Part shown: one piece after another, positions 15,516 through 25,498 of the stretch
Layout of the letters: each line of letters starts with the position of its first letter
Numbering within the stretch: the stretch's first letter is position 1
Program-made: the position numbers and the translations under genes
Assembly: GCF_043099315.1 (NCBI RefSeq)
Contig: NZ_CP170746.1
Source of the DNA: Chlorogloeopsis fritschii
GTDB taxonomy: Bacteria > Cyanobacteriota > Cyanobacteriia > Cyanobacteriales > Nostocaceae
Strand: one strand, 5' to 3'
DNA length: 64,000 nucleotides
Notes under the pieces: generated by a model
What the model was told of the DNA's origin: nothing
The model's database searches: none
The model's input: the letters and a program-made list of their open reading frames with translations, nothing else

Positions 15516-15612
15516 CTCAATCTCAAGCTTCCTGGCTCTTATTAAGATAAGTATAATTTTGTAAATAGAGCTTTAATTTCAAGAAGCTCGATCTCAAGCT
15601 TCCTAGCTAAAC
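15516..15612. repeat. Short direct repeats upstream of hspA
   Basis: CTCAATCTCAAGCTTCCTGGCT (about 15516-15537) and CTCGATCTCAAGCTTCCTAGCT (about 15586-15607) are near-identical 22-bp copies about 70 bases apart in the region where the hspA promoter should lie. They could be protein-binding sites or a simple duplication; I cannot decide. Confidence 0.5.
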
Positions 15613-15772
15613 ATTAGCACCAAGGTTAAAGCTGAGTAGGTTCGGTTTTATAGCCTAGTGCGATCGCAATATCCGTACTATTCTCAATAAAGAAGTAGGG
15701 GAGCAGAAGGAAATTATGTCCCTTTGTCCTCTTCTGTTCCCTATTTCCTGTTCCCTGTTCCCTATTATCACA

Positions 15773-16537
15773 ATGTCTATTCTTAAAGAAACTAATAATG
15801 CCCTAATTGTGGGCGCAAGCCAAGGTATTGGTTTGGGATTTGTGAAAAAATTACTACAACTTGACAATATCGCTCGCATTTATGCAACCTATCGTCATCA
15901 GGAGTCGGCTTCTGAGTTAATTGCACTTATGGGCGAGCATCCAGAGAGATTAGTTTGCCTATCTATGGATATTACGGATGAGGTGCAAATTGCAAAGTGT
16001 ACAGAAAAGCTACGTGCAGAGATAGACAAATTACACTTAGCCATTAACTGTGTTGGAATTCTACACGAGGGGACGTTACAACCAGAAAAAAGCCTCAGAC
16101 AAATTAACTCCGAACAGTTGGTACGTTATTTCCAAGTTAATAGTATCGGTGCTGTGCTTCTTGCCAAACACCTGTTACCCTTATTTCGACATCACGATGC
16201 AAGTATTTTTGCTAGTATTTCTGCCAAAATCGGTAGCATTGGCGATAACCAACTTGGTGGGTGGTACGGTTACCGCGCCTCCAAGGCTGCACTGAATATG
16301 TTTATGCGAAATGTGGCAATAGAATATGACAGAACGAGTCCAAAGACAATAGTTGTTACATTGCATCCTGGTACAACTGATACACGTCTCTCTCAACCTT
16401 TTCAAAAAAATGTACCTGCCGAAAAGCTATTTTCGGTAGAGCGTACTGTTACCCAATTACTCGCAGTTCTAGAAAAGCTACAACCAGATGATAGCGGACA
16501 GTTTTTCTCCTGGGATGGCAGTCGTTTACCGTGGTAA
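15773..16537 (+). CDS. SDR family oxidoreductase (CsgA/C-factor-like)
   Basis: A 254-residue classical short-chain dehydrogenase. It has the Rossmann cofactor motif GASQGIG near residue 12, NCVG near 92, a serine on the SISAKIGS strand, and the active-site YRASKAALN (Tyr and Lys). The sequence style (short, SAKIGSIGDNQLGGWYGYRASKAA) matches the C-factor-like SDR group, whose substrates are mostly unknown. Probably NADP-dependent and cytoplasmic. I chose ATG 15773; the frame continues upstream through CCCTGTT-type heptamers that are not protein-like. Divergent from hspA. Nothing nearby suggests a pathway. Confidence 0.85.
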   Translation: MSILKETNNALIVGASQGIGLGFVKKLLQLDNIARIYATYRHQESASELIALMGEHPERLVCLSMDITDEVQIAKCTEKLRAEIDKLHLAINCVGILHEGTLQPEKSLRQINSEQLVRYFQVNSIGAVLLAKHLLPLFRHHDASIFASISAKIGSIGDNQLGGWYGYRASKAALNMFMRNVAIEYDRTSPKTIVVTLHPGTTDTRLSQPFQKNVPAEKLFSVERTVTQLLAVLEKLQPDDSGQFFSWDGSRLPW

Positions 16538-16932
16538 ATCAATTAACTTTATTTGCACAATCCTACTGACTTGTACGGTAGGATACAGATTCTTGTTCAC
16601 TAACGGGCACAAGCTTAAAAAGTATATCTTAAAGAGAAAATTAAATCCTCCTAGAGGTAAATAAATTTCACAAGCATTACCATTTAACATAAATTTTATG
16701 ATTAGCAGCAAAGTAACAGCTTATCTGTTGTTGAGTTAACAATTAGATGTTATTTTTTCTACTACTACTGAATTTAGTAGTTTGTCAAAACGGACAATGA
16801 AAACTATTACACATTGAAAATTGTGATAGAAATGATTTTTTTTTTGTTTACAAAAATTTTGATGTGTATGATTACTTAAAGAATTAAAATATTTTTTACT
16901 TAAAAAACAAGGTGCTGCCAGAGAATAAATAT
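16538..16932. other. AT-rich spacer without a recognised gene
   Basis: About 395 bases, strongly AT-rich with poly-T and poly-A runs near 16838-16860. It probably holds the promoter of the next gene. I see no strong terminator, repeat or operator. Confidence 0.4.
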
Positions 16933-17532
16933 ATGGCTAATCCAGTTAAGATATCAAATAATTTAACAAATTTTTTAGCAGAAAATAAAAAAGAAGAAGA
17001 ACTCATGTACGAAGTTCTTCTCATGATTGAAAATTTAGCATATCGAGAAGAGGCTACGGTTAAGCTTATCTTTGACCGTCTTTATGACATAGGTTCCATT
17101 AATTTAATCAATCAAAAATTTCGCTCTCGTGCTCTCAAAAGAGTACTGAAATGGATTGCGAGGATGTCTAAACCAGCTTTCAGGATTTTTGCCTGGCGCT
17201 GGTTTAGAAAAAATTGTCCTATATTAATTACTAACTGGCTTTACCAACAAGTTAGTTTCAAGAAACCAGTCATAAAATCAGCACAAGTAGTGATTGAAAA
17301 ACAACTTACCCCCGCCAATGCAATTTCTGAATTGGAATATAAAAGCAGAGAAGTAACATTTCTTCGCTCCCAGGTGAAATTGCTCAGTGGTATTTTGATA
17401 GGAGTCATTACTGTGTTTGGTGCTAGTTTGATTTGGCTAAGTCAAAGTCTAATAACAGGGCGATCGCCTCTGCAAACTGTAGAACAACTACCTCCAGTCA
17501 ATTTACAAGAGGCAATGATCAACAGACGCTAG
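16933..17532 (+). CDS. Hypothetical protein with one C-terminal membrane helix
   Basis: A 199-residue protein not recognised as a known family. Residues 1-150 are soluble, lysine- and arginine-rich, with long predicted helices (KKEEELMYEVLLMIENLAY and a basic RALKRVLKWIARMSK stretch). A single hydrophobic helix, LLSGILIGVITVFGASLIWL, lies near 160-180 and a short tail follows. This looks like a tail-anchored or single-span protein with its basic domain in the cytoplasm. ATG 16933 is used; an in-frame GTG at 16912 is possible. It ends four bases inside the convergent GH31 gene. Confidence 0.6.
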   Translation: MANPVKISNNLTNFLAENKKEEELMYEVLLMIENLAYREEATVKLIFDRLYDIGSINLINQKFRSRALKRVLKWIARMSKPAFRIFAWRWFRKNCPILITNWLYQQVSFKKPVIKSAQVVIEKQLTPANAISELEYKSREVTFLRSQVKLLSGILIGVITVFGASLIWLSQSLITGRSPLQTVEQLPPVNLQEAMINRR

Positions 17533-19886
17533 TCAAAAACTAGGCGACGAGCAGAACCGTCATCTGTAAATTCTTGCTCCCCAGAGCCTACCACCTCAAC
17601 AATGACTTTGCGAGGGTGTGGAGTCCACTGTCCTTGCCGTGCTTGGATATCCACGACTGTCTGCGTACCTTCTAAATACACGCGATAAGTTGTAGTTGAC
17701 CAAGCACCGTGGCGATATTCAAAGCTATGTCCATCATCTTCATATAGTGTCCATTCGCCTGCACCAGGAGTAACTCTTAATCTCAGTTCGTTGATGGGTG
17801 ATTCATCCACATACTGCATAACTGGTGCGAGAGGAATAATCGATCCGGCACGAATGTACATGGGCATTTTTTCTAAAGGTGCATCGGCAAGAATATAAGT
17901 TGAACCTGTGTAACACTCTCCCGTCCACCAGTCGTACCAGTTTCCTGTCGGTAAATAAACCATGCGTTTCTCTACTCCCGGTCGGTAGACTGGTGCTGCC
18001 ATCATAGATGAGCCTAAAAGTACTTGATCGTAAATTTCATGAGTTTTCGGATCGTTGGCATAGTGATAAAATAAGGGACGTAAAATGGGGTTACCCGTGC
18101 TTGCTGCTTCCCAAAATAAGCTGTAAATGTAAGGCAATAATCTGTAGCGCAGTTCGATGTATTGTCGGCAGATTTCTTCTACTCTTGTTCCAAATTCCCA
18201 AGGTTCGTGGCGCTTGGTATTAATCATGGAATGAGCACGCATAAACGGATACAACATTCCTACCTGCATCCAACGAGCAAACATTTCTGGGGTGGCATCT
18301 CCTGCAAATCCACCGATATCTGCACCAACAAATGCTACACCAGATAAACCCAAGTTACAAAGCATGGGCAGAGACATTTCCAGATATTCCCACAGCGAAT
18401 GATTGTCCCCCGTCCATACAGCCGACCATTTTTGTACACCAGCATAACCCGATCGCGTCAAAACAAAAGAACGCGATCGCCCTCTGAGTTTTTCTAATCC
18501 CTCCCGACAGGCACGAGCCATCATCATTCCATACAAATTGTGAGCTTCGGCGTAGGTTGTGCGCTCATCACCAGAGCCTGCGGGTGCATCCGTCGGGAAG
18601 AAAATTTTCTGCCCTCCCTCATCTCCAAACGGGCGATCGTTCATTGCTGGCTCATTCATGTCATTCCAGATCCCAGCAACACCCATCTCAGTTAAATTGC
18701 GGTGCAAATCTCCCCACCACTGACGCACATCAGGGCGGAGAAAATCGGGAAATACAGCCCGCCCCGGCCAAACATAACCGTGAAAAACTTTACCATCAGC
18801 CCTACGAATTAAGTAGTCCTTTTCCACTCCTTCGTCATAAACAGGGTAATCGGCTTGCGGCTCAAATTTCACCCCCGGATCGATGATGGTGACAACTTTA
18901 ATACCTTCCTGTGCCAAGTCGTTGAGCAATTTTTTTGGATCTGGGAATCGTCTGGGGTTCCAGGTAAACACCCGGAAGCCGAACATATAATCAATGTCTA
19001 GGTGGATAACATCGCAAGGTATCCGGCGGTGCCGCAGTTGGTATACCAATTGGCGCACTTCTGTTTCCGAGTCATAACTCCACCGACATTGGTGATAACC
19101 TAGTGCCCATCGAGGCGGCAGTGCCATTCGCCCCGTTAATTGCGTGTATGTACGAATAATTTCTGCTGGTTCAGGGCTGTAAATAATATAGTAATCTAAT
19201 TCGCCACCCAGACTTTCCATCCGCAAAATACCTGGTTCGTCGGCACCTACATCAAATCGACTCCAAAAAGTCGTGTTAAAAAATAAACCATAGCCAATTT
19301 GCGATCGCAGCGCCATAAAAAACGGAATCGCTTGGTACATTGCATCCGTCAACATAGTGTAATCCAAGCTATCCGTTGTCCAATTGGTGAGACGCTTGCC
19401 CCGTTGATTTAGCAAGCCAGCCCGCTCCCCAAAACCGTAGTACTTTTCCTCAGCTTCTATGCGCTTCCAATTAGCAACTTGAAACTTGCCTGCTCCCATT
19501 TGCCGCCAACCCATCCCTAAATCCGCATCTTGAGCAAAGGCGCGGTTTTCTTTGTCAAAAAACTTGACTCGACAAGGATGGCGCTGCACGCAGACGCGCA
19601 TTTTTTCAGTTTCAATTATTACCTCTTCATCCGTCTCTTGCACGTCGAAGGAAGTAGCAGCCCATTCCTCATCCCGTGGCGTTACAGCCCAAGAACGTCT
19701 GGCTCGAAACTCTCCTGTAGGTAAAAAGCGCACGCGGATTAGGTTGGGAGCAAGAACCCTCAACAGCAGGCGAGAAAAACCGCATTCAAAATCTATTCCC
19801 CGCTGATGACGTTGGATATTTTGAACGGATGAGATGACATTCCATACTGGTTCGCGAACAGGTACTTCTCCGGCAAATTCTGGCAT
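17529..19886 (-). CDS. Alpha-glucosidase, glycoside hydrolase family 31
   Basis: A 785-residue enzyme that releases glucose from alpha-glucosides. Order of parts: N-terminal beta-sandwich (about 20-240), (beta/alpha)8 barrel with DIDYMFGFRVFTWN near 300, GIWNDMNEPA with nucleophile Asp409, and WTGDNHSLW with acid/base Asp494, then C-terminal beta domains. Length fits bacterial GH31. No signal peptide is seen, so it is probably cytoplasmic and may handle maltose or maltodextrins from the glycogen/trehalose system a few kilobases upstream. The start at ATG 19886 is clear. Its 3' end overlaps the convergent hypothetical gene by four bases. Confidence 0.92.
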   Translation of the reverse strand: MPEFAGEVPVREPVWNVISSVQNIQRHQRGIDFECGFSRLLLRVLAPNLIRVRFLPTGEFRARRSWAVTPRDEEWAATSFDVQETDEEVIIETEKMRVCVQRHPCRVKFFDKENRAFAQDADLGMGWRQMGAGKFQVANWKRIEAEEKYYGFGERAGLLNQRGKRLTNWTTDSLDYTMLTDAMYQAIPFFMALRSQIGYGLFFNTTFWSRFDVGADEPGILRMESLGGELDYYIIYSPEPAEIIRTYTQLTGRMALPPRWALGYHQCRWSYDSETEVRQLVYQLRHRRIPCDVIHLDIDYMFGFRVFTWNPRRFPDPKKLLNDLAQEGIKVVTIIDPGVKFEPQADYPVYDEGVEKDYLIRRADGKVFHGYVWPGRAVFPDFLRPDVRQWWGDLHRNLTEMGVAGIWNDMNEPAMNDRPFGDEGGQKIFFPTDAPAGSGDERTTYAEAHNLYGMMMARACREGLEKLRGRSRSFVLTRSGYAGVQKWSAVWTGDNHSLWEYLEMSLPMLCNLGLSGVAFVGADIGGFAGDATPEMFARWMQVGMLYPFMRAHSMINTKRHEPWEFGTRVEEICRQYIELRYRLLPYIYSLFWEAASTGNPILRPLFYHYANDPKTHEIYDQVLLGSSMMAAPVYRPGVEKRMVYLPTGNWYDWWTGECYTGSTYILADAPLEKMPMYIRAGSIIPLAPVMQYVDESPINELRLRVTPGAGEWTLYEDDGHSFEYRHGAWSTTTYRVYLEGTQTVVDIQARQGQWTPHPRKVIVEVVGSGEQEFTDDGSARRLVFD

Positions 19887-20027
19887 ATGTAATTAAATCT
19901 GGCTGTAAATGCGGACAATTACGGTTATTAGTGCTAACCACAACCTAATTAACCTAAATGTAAGTACGTACACTTTGCATCAGCCAAGGGAAGTATAAGT
20001 ATGTACCTTCGCCTCCATGACTTTACC

Positions 20028-20074
20028 CTCGTTACCAGGTTCAACCTGGTAACGAGAATTTGAGCCTCTGGCTC
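20028..20074. repeat. Two adjacent hairpins in the GH31/antiporter spacer
   Basis: CTCGTTACCAGGT (20028-20040) and ACCTGGTAACGAG (20044-20056) form a perfect 13-bp stem with a 3-base loop. Five bases later GAGCC (20062-20066) and GGCTC (20070-20074) form a smaller hairpin. Palindromes of this kind are dispersed in Nostocales spacers. Position just after the antiporter stop would also allow a terminator role, though no T run follows on the minus strand. Confidence 0.7.
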
Positions 20075-20127
20075 TTGTTTATATAGTTATCAGCGAACAG
20101 CCACAGGTAATCGGTAACTGTTAACTT

Positions 20128-21690
20128 TTAAAGCTCATCCTCTAAAACATCCTCAAGCAAAGGAGCAAGTTCTTGATTCAATCTACCCGATCGCACAAAT
20201 TCTGCGTAGGTATCTGCCTCTACAGCCAGCAATTCCATTCGCAGTTGTTCAGCCGTGAAGGTTCGTAAGTTCGGGTACTCATCTTGTAATTTATCAATTT
20301 GCTCCTCTAAGCGTTGCAATTCGCCTTTAATTAAAGTCTCTTGATAGCGGTAAAACTCTGGATCTAATCCTGGGCGCTCTTCTATTTGTCCCAAGTATCT
20401 TAAAACACGTTTGAGAGCAGTTTGGCGAGCAACTAACTCTAAATACTGTTGTCGCAGGGGTTGATCGCCTAAAAGATTGAGTTTTTCTAATAAAGGCTTT
20501 GTCGTTAATCCCTGTACCAAAAGTGTAAATAAAACTACTCCAAATACCGTAGCAATTACATCTTCTCGTTCGCTAAGAATAGTCGGTACGCTCAATGCAA
20601 GAGCGATAGAGACAGATCCTCGCAAACCTCCCCACCAGAGTACAGTTTGTTGTGCTAAGGAAATATCGGAGTTGACGAGGCGATTGGCGATCAATCCCAA
20701 ACCATAAACAGCGATCGCCCGTGCTAAAACCATCCCGGCAACAGTGACGGCAATAATTGCCAGATTTTCTCCCAAATGGGTAAATCTAACTTGGTCACCA
20801 ATCAAAAGAAAAACAATAGAATTAACAAAAAAAGCCAAAAATTCCCAAAATTCACTGACAATTACCCGTGTACGTGGGTTCATACCAATTCGGGAACCAA
20901 AATTTCCTAAAATCAAGCCTATGATGACAACTGCTATTACCCCAGATCCACCAAATTCTTCGGCAATAATGTAAGTTCCGTAAGCGGAGACGAGAGTTAA
21001 AGATTGTTCCACCAGCGGTAAATCGAACCTTTGTGTTAGGTAAGAGATACCAAACCCAATCAAACCACCAACAGCTAAACCGATACCAACAACACTTAAA
21101 AGTTGTAATAATACAGGTCGTACCCCTAGTTGTGCTGTTCCTAAAGGCAAGGCAACTAGGAAGCTAAAAGCCACAACTGCCATACCATCATTAAATAAAC
21201 TCTCACCCTCCATCAATGTTGTGAGGCGCTTATCCACTCCCAGTTCTCGAAACAAAGCCGTAACTGAAACTGGATCGGTAGCAGACAAACTTGCTCCCAC
21301 CAGCAGCGCTGTTGTTAGTGGCAGTTGTGCTAATACATTCAAACCTAGTGCTACACCTGCAATGGAAATTACTACTCCTATCACCGCATACAGGCAAATA
21401 GGCACTAAATCTCGCTTTAAATTAGACCATTTTAAATTCCAAGCGGCTTCAAATAACAAAGGTGGCAGGAAAATTGCCAGAATTAGCTCCGGGGAAAGAT
21501 TAACTAACCGCACATCTACTAGTGCCAACCCCAAACCAGCAATTACCAAGAGTAAAGTGTAGGGAATTTGGCGAAACCAGCTAAAAACTTGCGGTAAAGT
21601 CGCCACACTCAAGGAAACTGAGAGTACAAGCAGGAATTGCTTTAAATTTTGTTCGATTCCAACTTCGCCTACAGCAGATTCGATCGCCAT
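20128..21690 (-). CDS. Sodium/proton antiporter, CPA1 (NhaP) type
   Basis: A 520-residue membrane protein with about 12 hydrophobic helices in the first 410 residues and a hydrophilic helical C-terminal tail (about 410-520). CPA1 ion-site motifs are present: SATDPVSV with Asp139 and ESLFNDG with Asn167-Asp168; FLPPLLFEAAW near 74 is also typical. It should exchange Na+ (or K+) for protons and help in salt and pH balance. ATG 21690 is used; a TTG at 21708 lies in frame. The long tail may be regulatory. It is transcribed alone, divergent from the next hypothetical gene. Confidence 0.9.
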   Translation of the reverse strand: MAIESAVGEVGIEQNLKQFLLVLSVSLSVATLPQVFSWFRQIPYTLLLVIAGLGLALVDVRLVNLSPELILAIFLPPLLFEAAWNLKWSNLKRDLVPICLYAVIGVVISIAGVALGLNVLAQLPLTTALLVGASLSATDPVSVTALFRELGVDKRLTTLMEGESLFNDGMAVVAFSFLVALPLGTAQLGVRPVLLQLLSVVGIGLAVGGLIGFGISYLTQRFDLPLVEQSLTLVSAYGTYIIAEEFGGSGVIAVVIIGLILGNFGSRIGMNPRTRVIVSEFWEFLAFFVNSIVFLLIGDQVRFTHLGENLAIIAVTVAGMVLARAIAVYGLGLIANRLVNSDISLAQQTVLWWGGLRGSVSIALALSVPTILSEREDVIATVFGVVLFTLLVQGLTTKPLLEKLNLLGDQPLRQQYLELVARQTALKRVLRYLGQIEERPGLDPEFYRYQETLIKGELQRLEEQIDKLQDEYPNLRTFTAEQLRMELLAVEADTYAEFVRSGRLNQELAPLLEDVLEDEL

Positions 21691-21879
21691 GTCAGTAATT
21701 TTGCTCAAACTATAAATTTTTGCAATACTTGCAATTTTAAGGGATACAGAAAGTTAGCTTATCCTATATCGAGTAAACTATTTAACCATCAAATAGCGTA
21801 AATCACTGGATATACTCTTAGAATGTCACTGAAGCTTACTCTATACAATCATCTCAAGAAAACAGAGGATATGTGAGAT

Positions 21880-22968
21880 ATGAGAAAGTTCAAATTGCTA
21901 AGATGGTTTCCTCATTCTCATTCTTGGCTCAATGCTTTAATACTATTTGTATTGATAGCAGGATTTACCAACGCAATTGCACATAATCAATTCTTGTTAC
22001 CTAACTTTGCTAATTTAGCAGATCAACAAGAGCAAATTACTGTTTCGACGATACTCTTACTAATCTTACCCATACCAGCGATCGCTTTTTTGCATCATTT
22101 TCTGTTCAGTCGATTTATCCCAGTCATCCCCGGAGTAAAGATAAATAAAAATCGAGGAATTTTGCCAGGGCTGAAAAGTTGGAGAGAAAGCTTGTATAGT
22201 TGGTTAGTTTTTATCTTATCTACACTAACGGCTACTTTGATTTGTACTCTTCTCCTCCCTTTATTGCAACTCAATTATCATCAGATAATTCATAACTACA
22301 GTCAAAATAGTAGCAAGATAGTACCAATTTTTGCTATTTTTTGGCTATTTTGTGCCGCTATGTTTTATGAAGTTGAGTATTTATTTAAACGCCATGTTAT
22401 TTTGGGTAATTCTGCCAGTATTGAATCTAAAAATACAACCACTCCTGCATCTCAGGTATTTCAAAATCAAGTAATTTCATCTGATTTTGGTGCTACCAAG
22501 CTCCAAACAACTGATGACACTCCTAAAACAGCACAGAAACTTGTAGAGACACAACCAAAACCTCAAGTCTCAAAACAATTAGTTACGTTTATTTTTATTC
22601 CCTTTTTAGCTTTATGGATATACTCATATGCAAAGTTACCAGAAGTTAGACAAAGCCTAAGCGCAAATTTTTCCATAGAAAAACTCACATCAGTCGCATC
22701 TGAAAAAGAAACACCTAAAGCTAAACCTACTAAACCTACAGATAATTACGAGCGAGCCATAATCAAAGCTAAACGCGCGGCAAAACTAGGGCAACTGGCA
22801 CAATCTAAAGACGAATGGCAAAAGGTTGTTAGTAATTGGGAAGAAGCGATCGCTCTGATGAAAACTGTACCCTACACTAGCCAGAATTACAGTATGGCCC
22901 AGCAACTAATTATACAATATCAGTTTCATCTTGAGTTTGCTCAACAATACACCATAGATGGGAATTAA
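21880..22968 (+). CDS. Hypothetical cyanobacterial membrane protein with a TPR-like C-terminal motif
   Basis: A 362-residue protein of unknown function. Three or four membrane helices are visible in the first 165 residues (about 15-35, 55-75, 105-130, 145-162) and another near 232-250. The C-terminal 80 residues form a helical segment, NYERAIIKAKRAAKLG then W..VVSNWEEAIALMKTVP and a final YQFHLEFAQQY, resembling a two-helix TPR-like motif seen in several cyanobacterial proteins. ATG 21880 has AGAGGA upstream. The middle, 180-230, is polar and rich in Thr and Lys. No neighbour suggests a role. Confidence 0.65.
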   Translation: MRKFKLLRWFPHSHSWLNALILFVLIAGFTNAIAHNQFLLPNFANLADQQEQITVSTILLLILPIPAIAFLHHFLFSRFIPVIPGVKINKNRGILPGLKSWRESLYSWLVFILSTLTATLICTLLLPLLQLNYHQIIHNYSQNSSKIVPIFAIFWLFCAAMFYEVEYLFKRHVILGNSASIESKNTTTPASQVFQNQVISSDFGATKLQTTDDTPKTAQKLVETQPKPQVSKQLVTFIFIPFLALWIYSYAKLPEVRQSLSANFSIEKLTSVASEKETPKAKPTKPTDNYERAIIKAKRAAKLGQLAQSKDEWQKVVSNWEEAIALMKTVPYTSQNYSMAQQLIIQYQFHLEFAQQYTIDGN

Positions 22969-23241
22969 AAGGGTATTGGGAAGAGGACACCGTGACACGG
23001 GGATAAGGAGGATTGTGATTCACGTTCTTGCCCCTCTGCCCCTGGTGCTCCCTTGCTCCTTGTCCTCTTACTAGCCCCTAGTCCCTAATCCCTATTCTCA
23101 TGTAAATTTTATATGAATTAAAATCCACAATTGTTTAAAGTTAGCTGTTTGTAATTGTGGTGTAATCACCGAAGAAAAATTGTAGAGAGCAAGTTATATT
23201 TGATGTAAATTTTCTGTTGATAACTCTTCACTTCTACAGTT
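22969..23241. other. Spacer with low-complexity C-rich repeats
   Basis: 22985-23100 contains GTGACACGG, GCCCCTCTGCCCCTG, and AGCCCCTAGTCCCTAATCCC heptamer-like runs, the same type of simple repeat as in the tre spacers. The remainder is AT-rich and should hold the promoter of the next gene. No gene seen. Confidence 0.6.
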
Positions 23242-23793
23242 ATGACGCAAGCAAATATTTTGGAACTTGCCAGGCAGGGTGATGCTAAGGCGATCGCATC
23301 TCTAATGAACAGCCAACTACAACTTAAAAATGTAACAGTTAAAGTTAACTTCAAGAATACTCAATTAGAGATTAAATTTCAGTCTACCCAAGTGCCGGAA
23401 CAAGAAAATCTAGTCAAATACGTCCGTCAAGAAATCATGGGTTTGAAGACTGTATGTATTAAAAATGTCAAAGTTTATGGTTTTCAAGAAGGAAAACTTG
23501 CACCCTTATGGAGCCAAGAATTAAATATAGAAGTTCCATTAAATCTCTCTTCATCTAAAAAATGTTTGCTCAATACTAACTGCAAAATCCAAAAGGACTA
23601 TCAAAATATCTTAAAAAATAAATTTTTAGAGTTTTCTCTTCTAACTGATAAAAAAACTTTACTGAAAATATTATTATTATTAGCAATAAGCATCTTTATT
23701 GCAGGAGAAAGTAGATTATTTAGCTCAAAGAAAAAATGTATTTTACACAACCACACCACAAGTAAATATATACATATGGAGAATTGTAAATAG
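23242..23793 (+). CDS. Hypothetical protein with a small recurring cyanobacterial N-terminal module
   Basis: A 183-residue protein. Residues 4-90 (ILELARQGDAKAIASLMN, then VKVNFKNTQLEIKFQSTQVPEQ) look like a compact alpha/beta module found at the N-terminus of many uncharacterised cyanobacterial proteins; I know no function for it. A polar linker with four cysteines follows, then one hydrophobic helix near 140-155 (ILLLLAISIFIAG) and a short Cys- and His-containing tail (KKKCILHNHTTSKYIH). A membrane-anchored protein with a possible metal- or redox-sensitive tail is conceivable but unsupported. ATG 23242 is the start. Confidence 0.6.
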   Translation: MTQANILELARQGDAKAIASLMNSQLQLKNVTVKVNFKNTQLEIKFQSTQVPEQENLVKYVRQEIMGLKTVCIKNVKVYGFQEGKLAPLWSQELNIEVPLNLSSSKKCLLNTNCKIQKDYQNILKNKFLEFSLLTDKKTLLKILLLLAISIFIAGESRLFSSKKKCILHNHTTSKYIHMENCK

Positions 23794-24174
23794 TTACCTT
23801 TTAAAGATTATTTTGATTTAAAGTACCTACAGTAACTAAACACTAATCCTGAATTGATATATGACTATTAGCTGTTCATGCTAAAAAGTAGTAGACTTTT
23901 GGTTACTGAGTACAAACTTTGCAAATGATAGCAAGATTTGAATAATTGTCGCAAGAATAGACAAGACAGCAGCAGAAGTTTTTTGTAAACTATATATGAT
24001 TATTTGCCTTTAGGTAGATTAGATTCACTTTATAAAACAGTATGTTAGGGTGAATTAAACATATAATTATACAAGGGAGCATCGTAACTAAATCAGTAAT
24101 TACCAGTAATTTGTATATCAATAACTTCAATCCTGATTTAGCCATCGTCTGTTTTATTAACTTCTCTGCAATCC
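23794..24174. other. AT-rich spacer upstream of the efflux adaptor
   Basis: About 380 bases with no convincing gene on either strand. No strong hairpin or perfect NtcA-type site was found. The promoter for the efflux pair should lie here. Confidence 0.4.
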
Positions 24175-25494
24175 ATGATACCTCCTCAGCCTCGAACTGA
24201 ATTTGAAGATAGTGTTCCAGAGACAGAAATACAGCCACCTCGCCAGAAACGTCGGTGGCTTTGGTTGTTGTTAGCCTTGCTAGGATTAATGGGTGGAGGC
24301 TTTTTGTTATGGCGTTTGCTAACTCCAACGAACACTCAAGCGCCAGCAGGTGCTAATGCTTCACCACAAGCAATACCAGTCAAGGTATCCACTGTACAAT
24401 CAGGCTTAATTGAAGATAGTTCAGAGTACATAGCCAGCTTAGAGTCACGTCGCTCGGTAATTCTACAACCAAGAATTCAGGGACAGGTAGCCCAAATATT
24501 GGTGAGATCGGGAGATACACTCAAGCAAGGAGATCCAATTATCCAGATTGATGCAAGACAGCAACAGGCAGCACTCAACAGTGTCAATGCCGCAGCTGAT
24601 GCAGCGCGATCGCAACTAGAAAATGCCAGAGCAACTCTTCGTTCTCTAGAAGCAGAACGTGTGTCTAACCTTGCCGATGTGAGATTAAATCAACAAGAAT
24701 ATGATCGCTATTCAAATCTTGCTGCTCAAGGAGCTGTTTCCCGGCAAACCAGAGATCAGTATGCTAATAGACTGGCGACTGCAAGGGCTAATCTGCGGGC
24801 GATCGAATCTAGAATACAAGCACAGCAAGCTTCTGTCTCCCAAGCAGAAAAATCTTTGCAACAAGCATTAGCAAATACTAAAGAACAAGCTGTTCAACTC
24901 CAATACTACAGAATAGAAGCTCCTTTTGCGGGCACAGTGGGCGATATTCCTGTAAAAGTAGGCGATTTTGTTAACAATTCTACCCAACTAGTGACTATTA
25001 CTCAAAATCGTCCACTAGAGGTCAATATCTCTGTACCGCTTGAGCGCGGATCTCAATTGCGTAAGGGAACGCCAGTGGAAATCATGGATGCTCAAGGTCG
25101 CAGTGTTGGTATTAGTCGTGTATTTTTTATTTCACCTAAAGTTATTAATAACACTCAAGCCATATTGGTCAAAGCCTTGTTTGATAACGCCAAAGGTCAA
25201 TTAAGGGCTGATGAATATACTAGGGTGAGAGTGATCTGGAATCAGCGTCCTGGAGTATTAATTCCTACTACGGCAGTGACTCGTGTGGCTGGACAAAATT
25301 TTGTTTATGTAGCGCAAATGCAAAAATCTCCTCAAGGAGAGTTTCAACAGGTAGCAAAACAAAAGCGTGTGAAGTTAGGCAATATCAAGGGCAATAATTA
25401 TCAAGTACTGGAAGGATTAGAGCCAGGAGAAAGAATAATCGTCTCAGGGCTACTTAACCTTACAGATGGAGCGCCCATCAATCCTGAATCTTAA
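24175..25494 (+). CDS. RND efflux periplasmic adaptor (membrane fusion protein)
   Basis: A 439-residue AcrA/MexA-type adaptor. A basic cytoplasmic N-terminus is followed by one membrane anchor (about 24-44, WLWLLLALLGLMGGGFLLW). The lipoyl/barrel-sandwich halves (LQPRIQGQVAQILVRSGDTLKQGDPI near 100; IEAPFAGTVGDIPVKVGDFV near 245) flank an alpha-hairpin of about 80 residues rich in Gln and Ala. A beta-barrel and membrane-proximal domain end the protein (VLEGLEPGERIIVSGL). It should bridge the inner-membrane pump encoded next to an outer-membrane TolC-like channel that is not encoded in this window. It forms an operon with the pump gene 135 bases downstream. Confidence 0.93.
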   Translation: MIPPQPRTEFEDSVPETEIQPPRQKRRWLWLLLALLGLMGGGFLLWRLLTPTNTQAPAGANASPQAIPVKVSTVQSGLIEDSSEYIASLESRRSVILQPRIQGQVAQILVRSGDTLKQGDPIIQIDARQQQAALNSVNAAADAARSQLENARATLRSLEAERVSNLADVRLNQQEYDRYSNLAAQGAVSRQTRDQYANRLATARANLRAIESRIQAQQASVSQAEKSLQQALANTKEQAVQLQYYRIEAPFAGTVGDIPVKVGDFVNNSTQLVTITQNRPLEVNISVPLERGSQLRKGTPVEIMDAQGRSVGISRVFFISPKVINNTQAILVKALFDNAKGQLRADEYTRVRVIWNQRPGVLIPTTAVTRVAGQNFVYVAQMQKSPQGEFQQVAKQKRVKLGNIKGNNYQVLEGLEPGERIIVSGLLNLTDGAPINPES

Positions 25495-25498
25495 GTAG

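Noticed and set aside
15587..15640. CIRCE element upstream of hspA
   Set aside because: TTAGCACC occurs, but the required opposing GAGTGCTAA half nine bases later is not there.
23990..24328. Minus-strand 112-codon frame overlapping the adaptor start
   Set aside because: Mostly antisense to the adaptor N-terminus and AT-rich spacer; no protein-like features.
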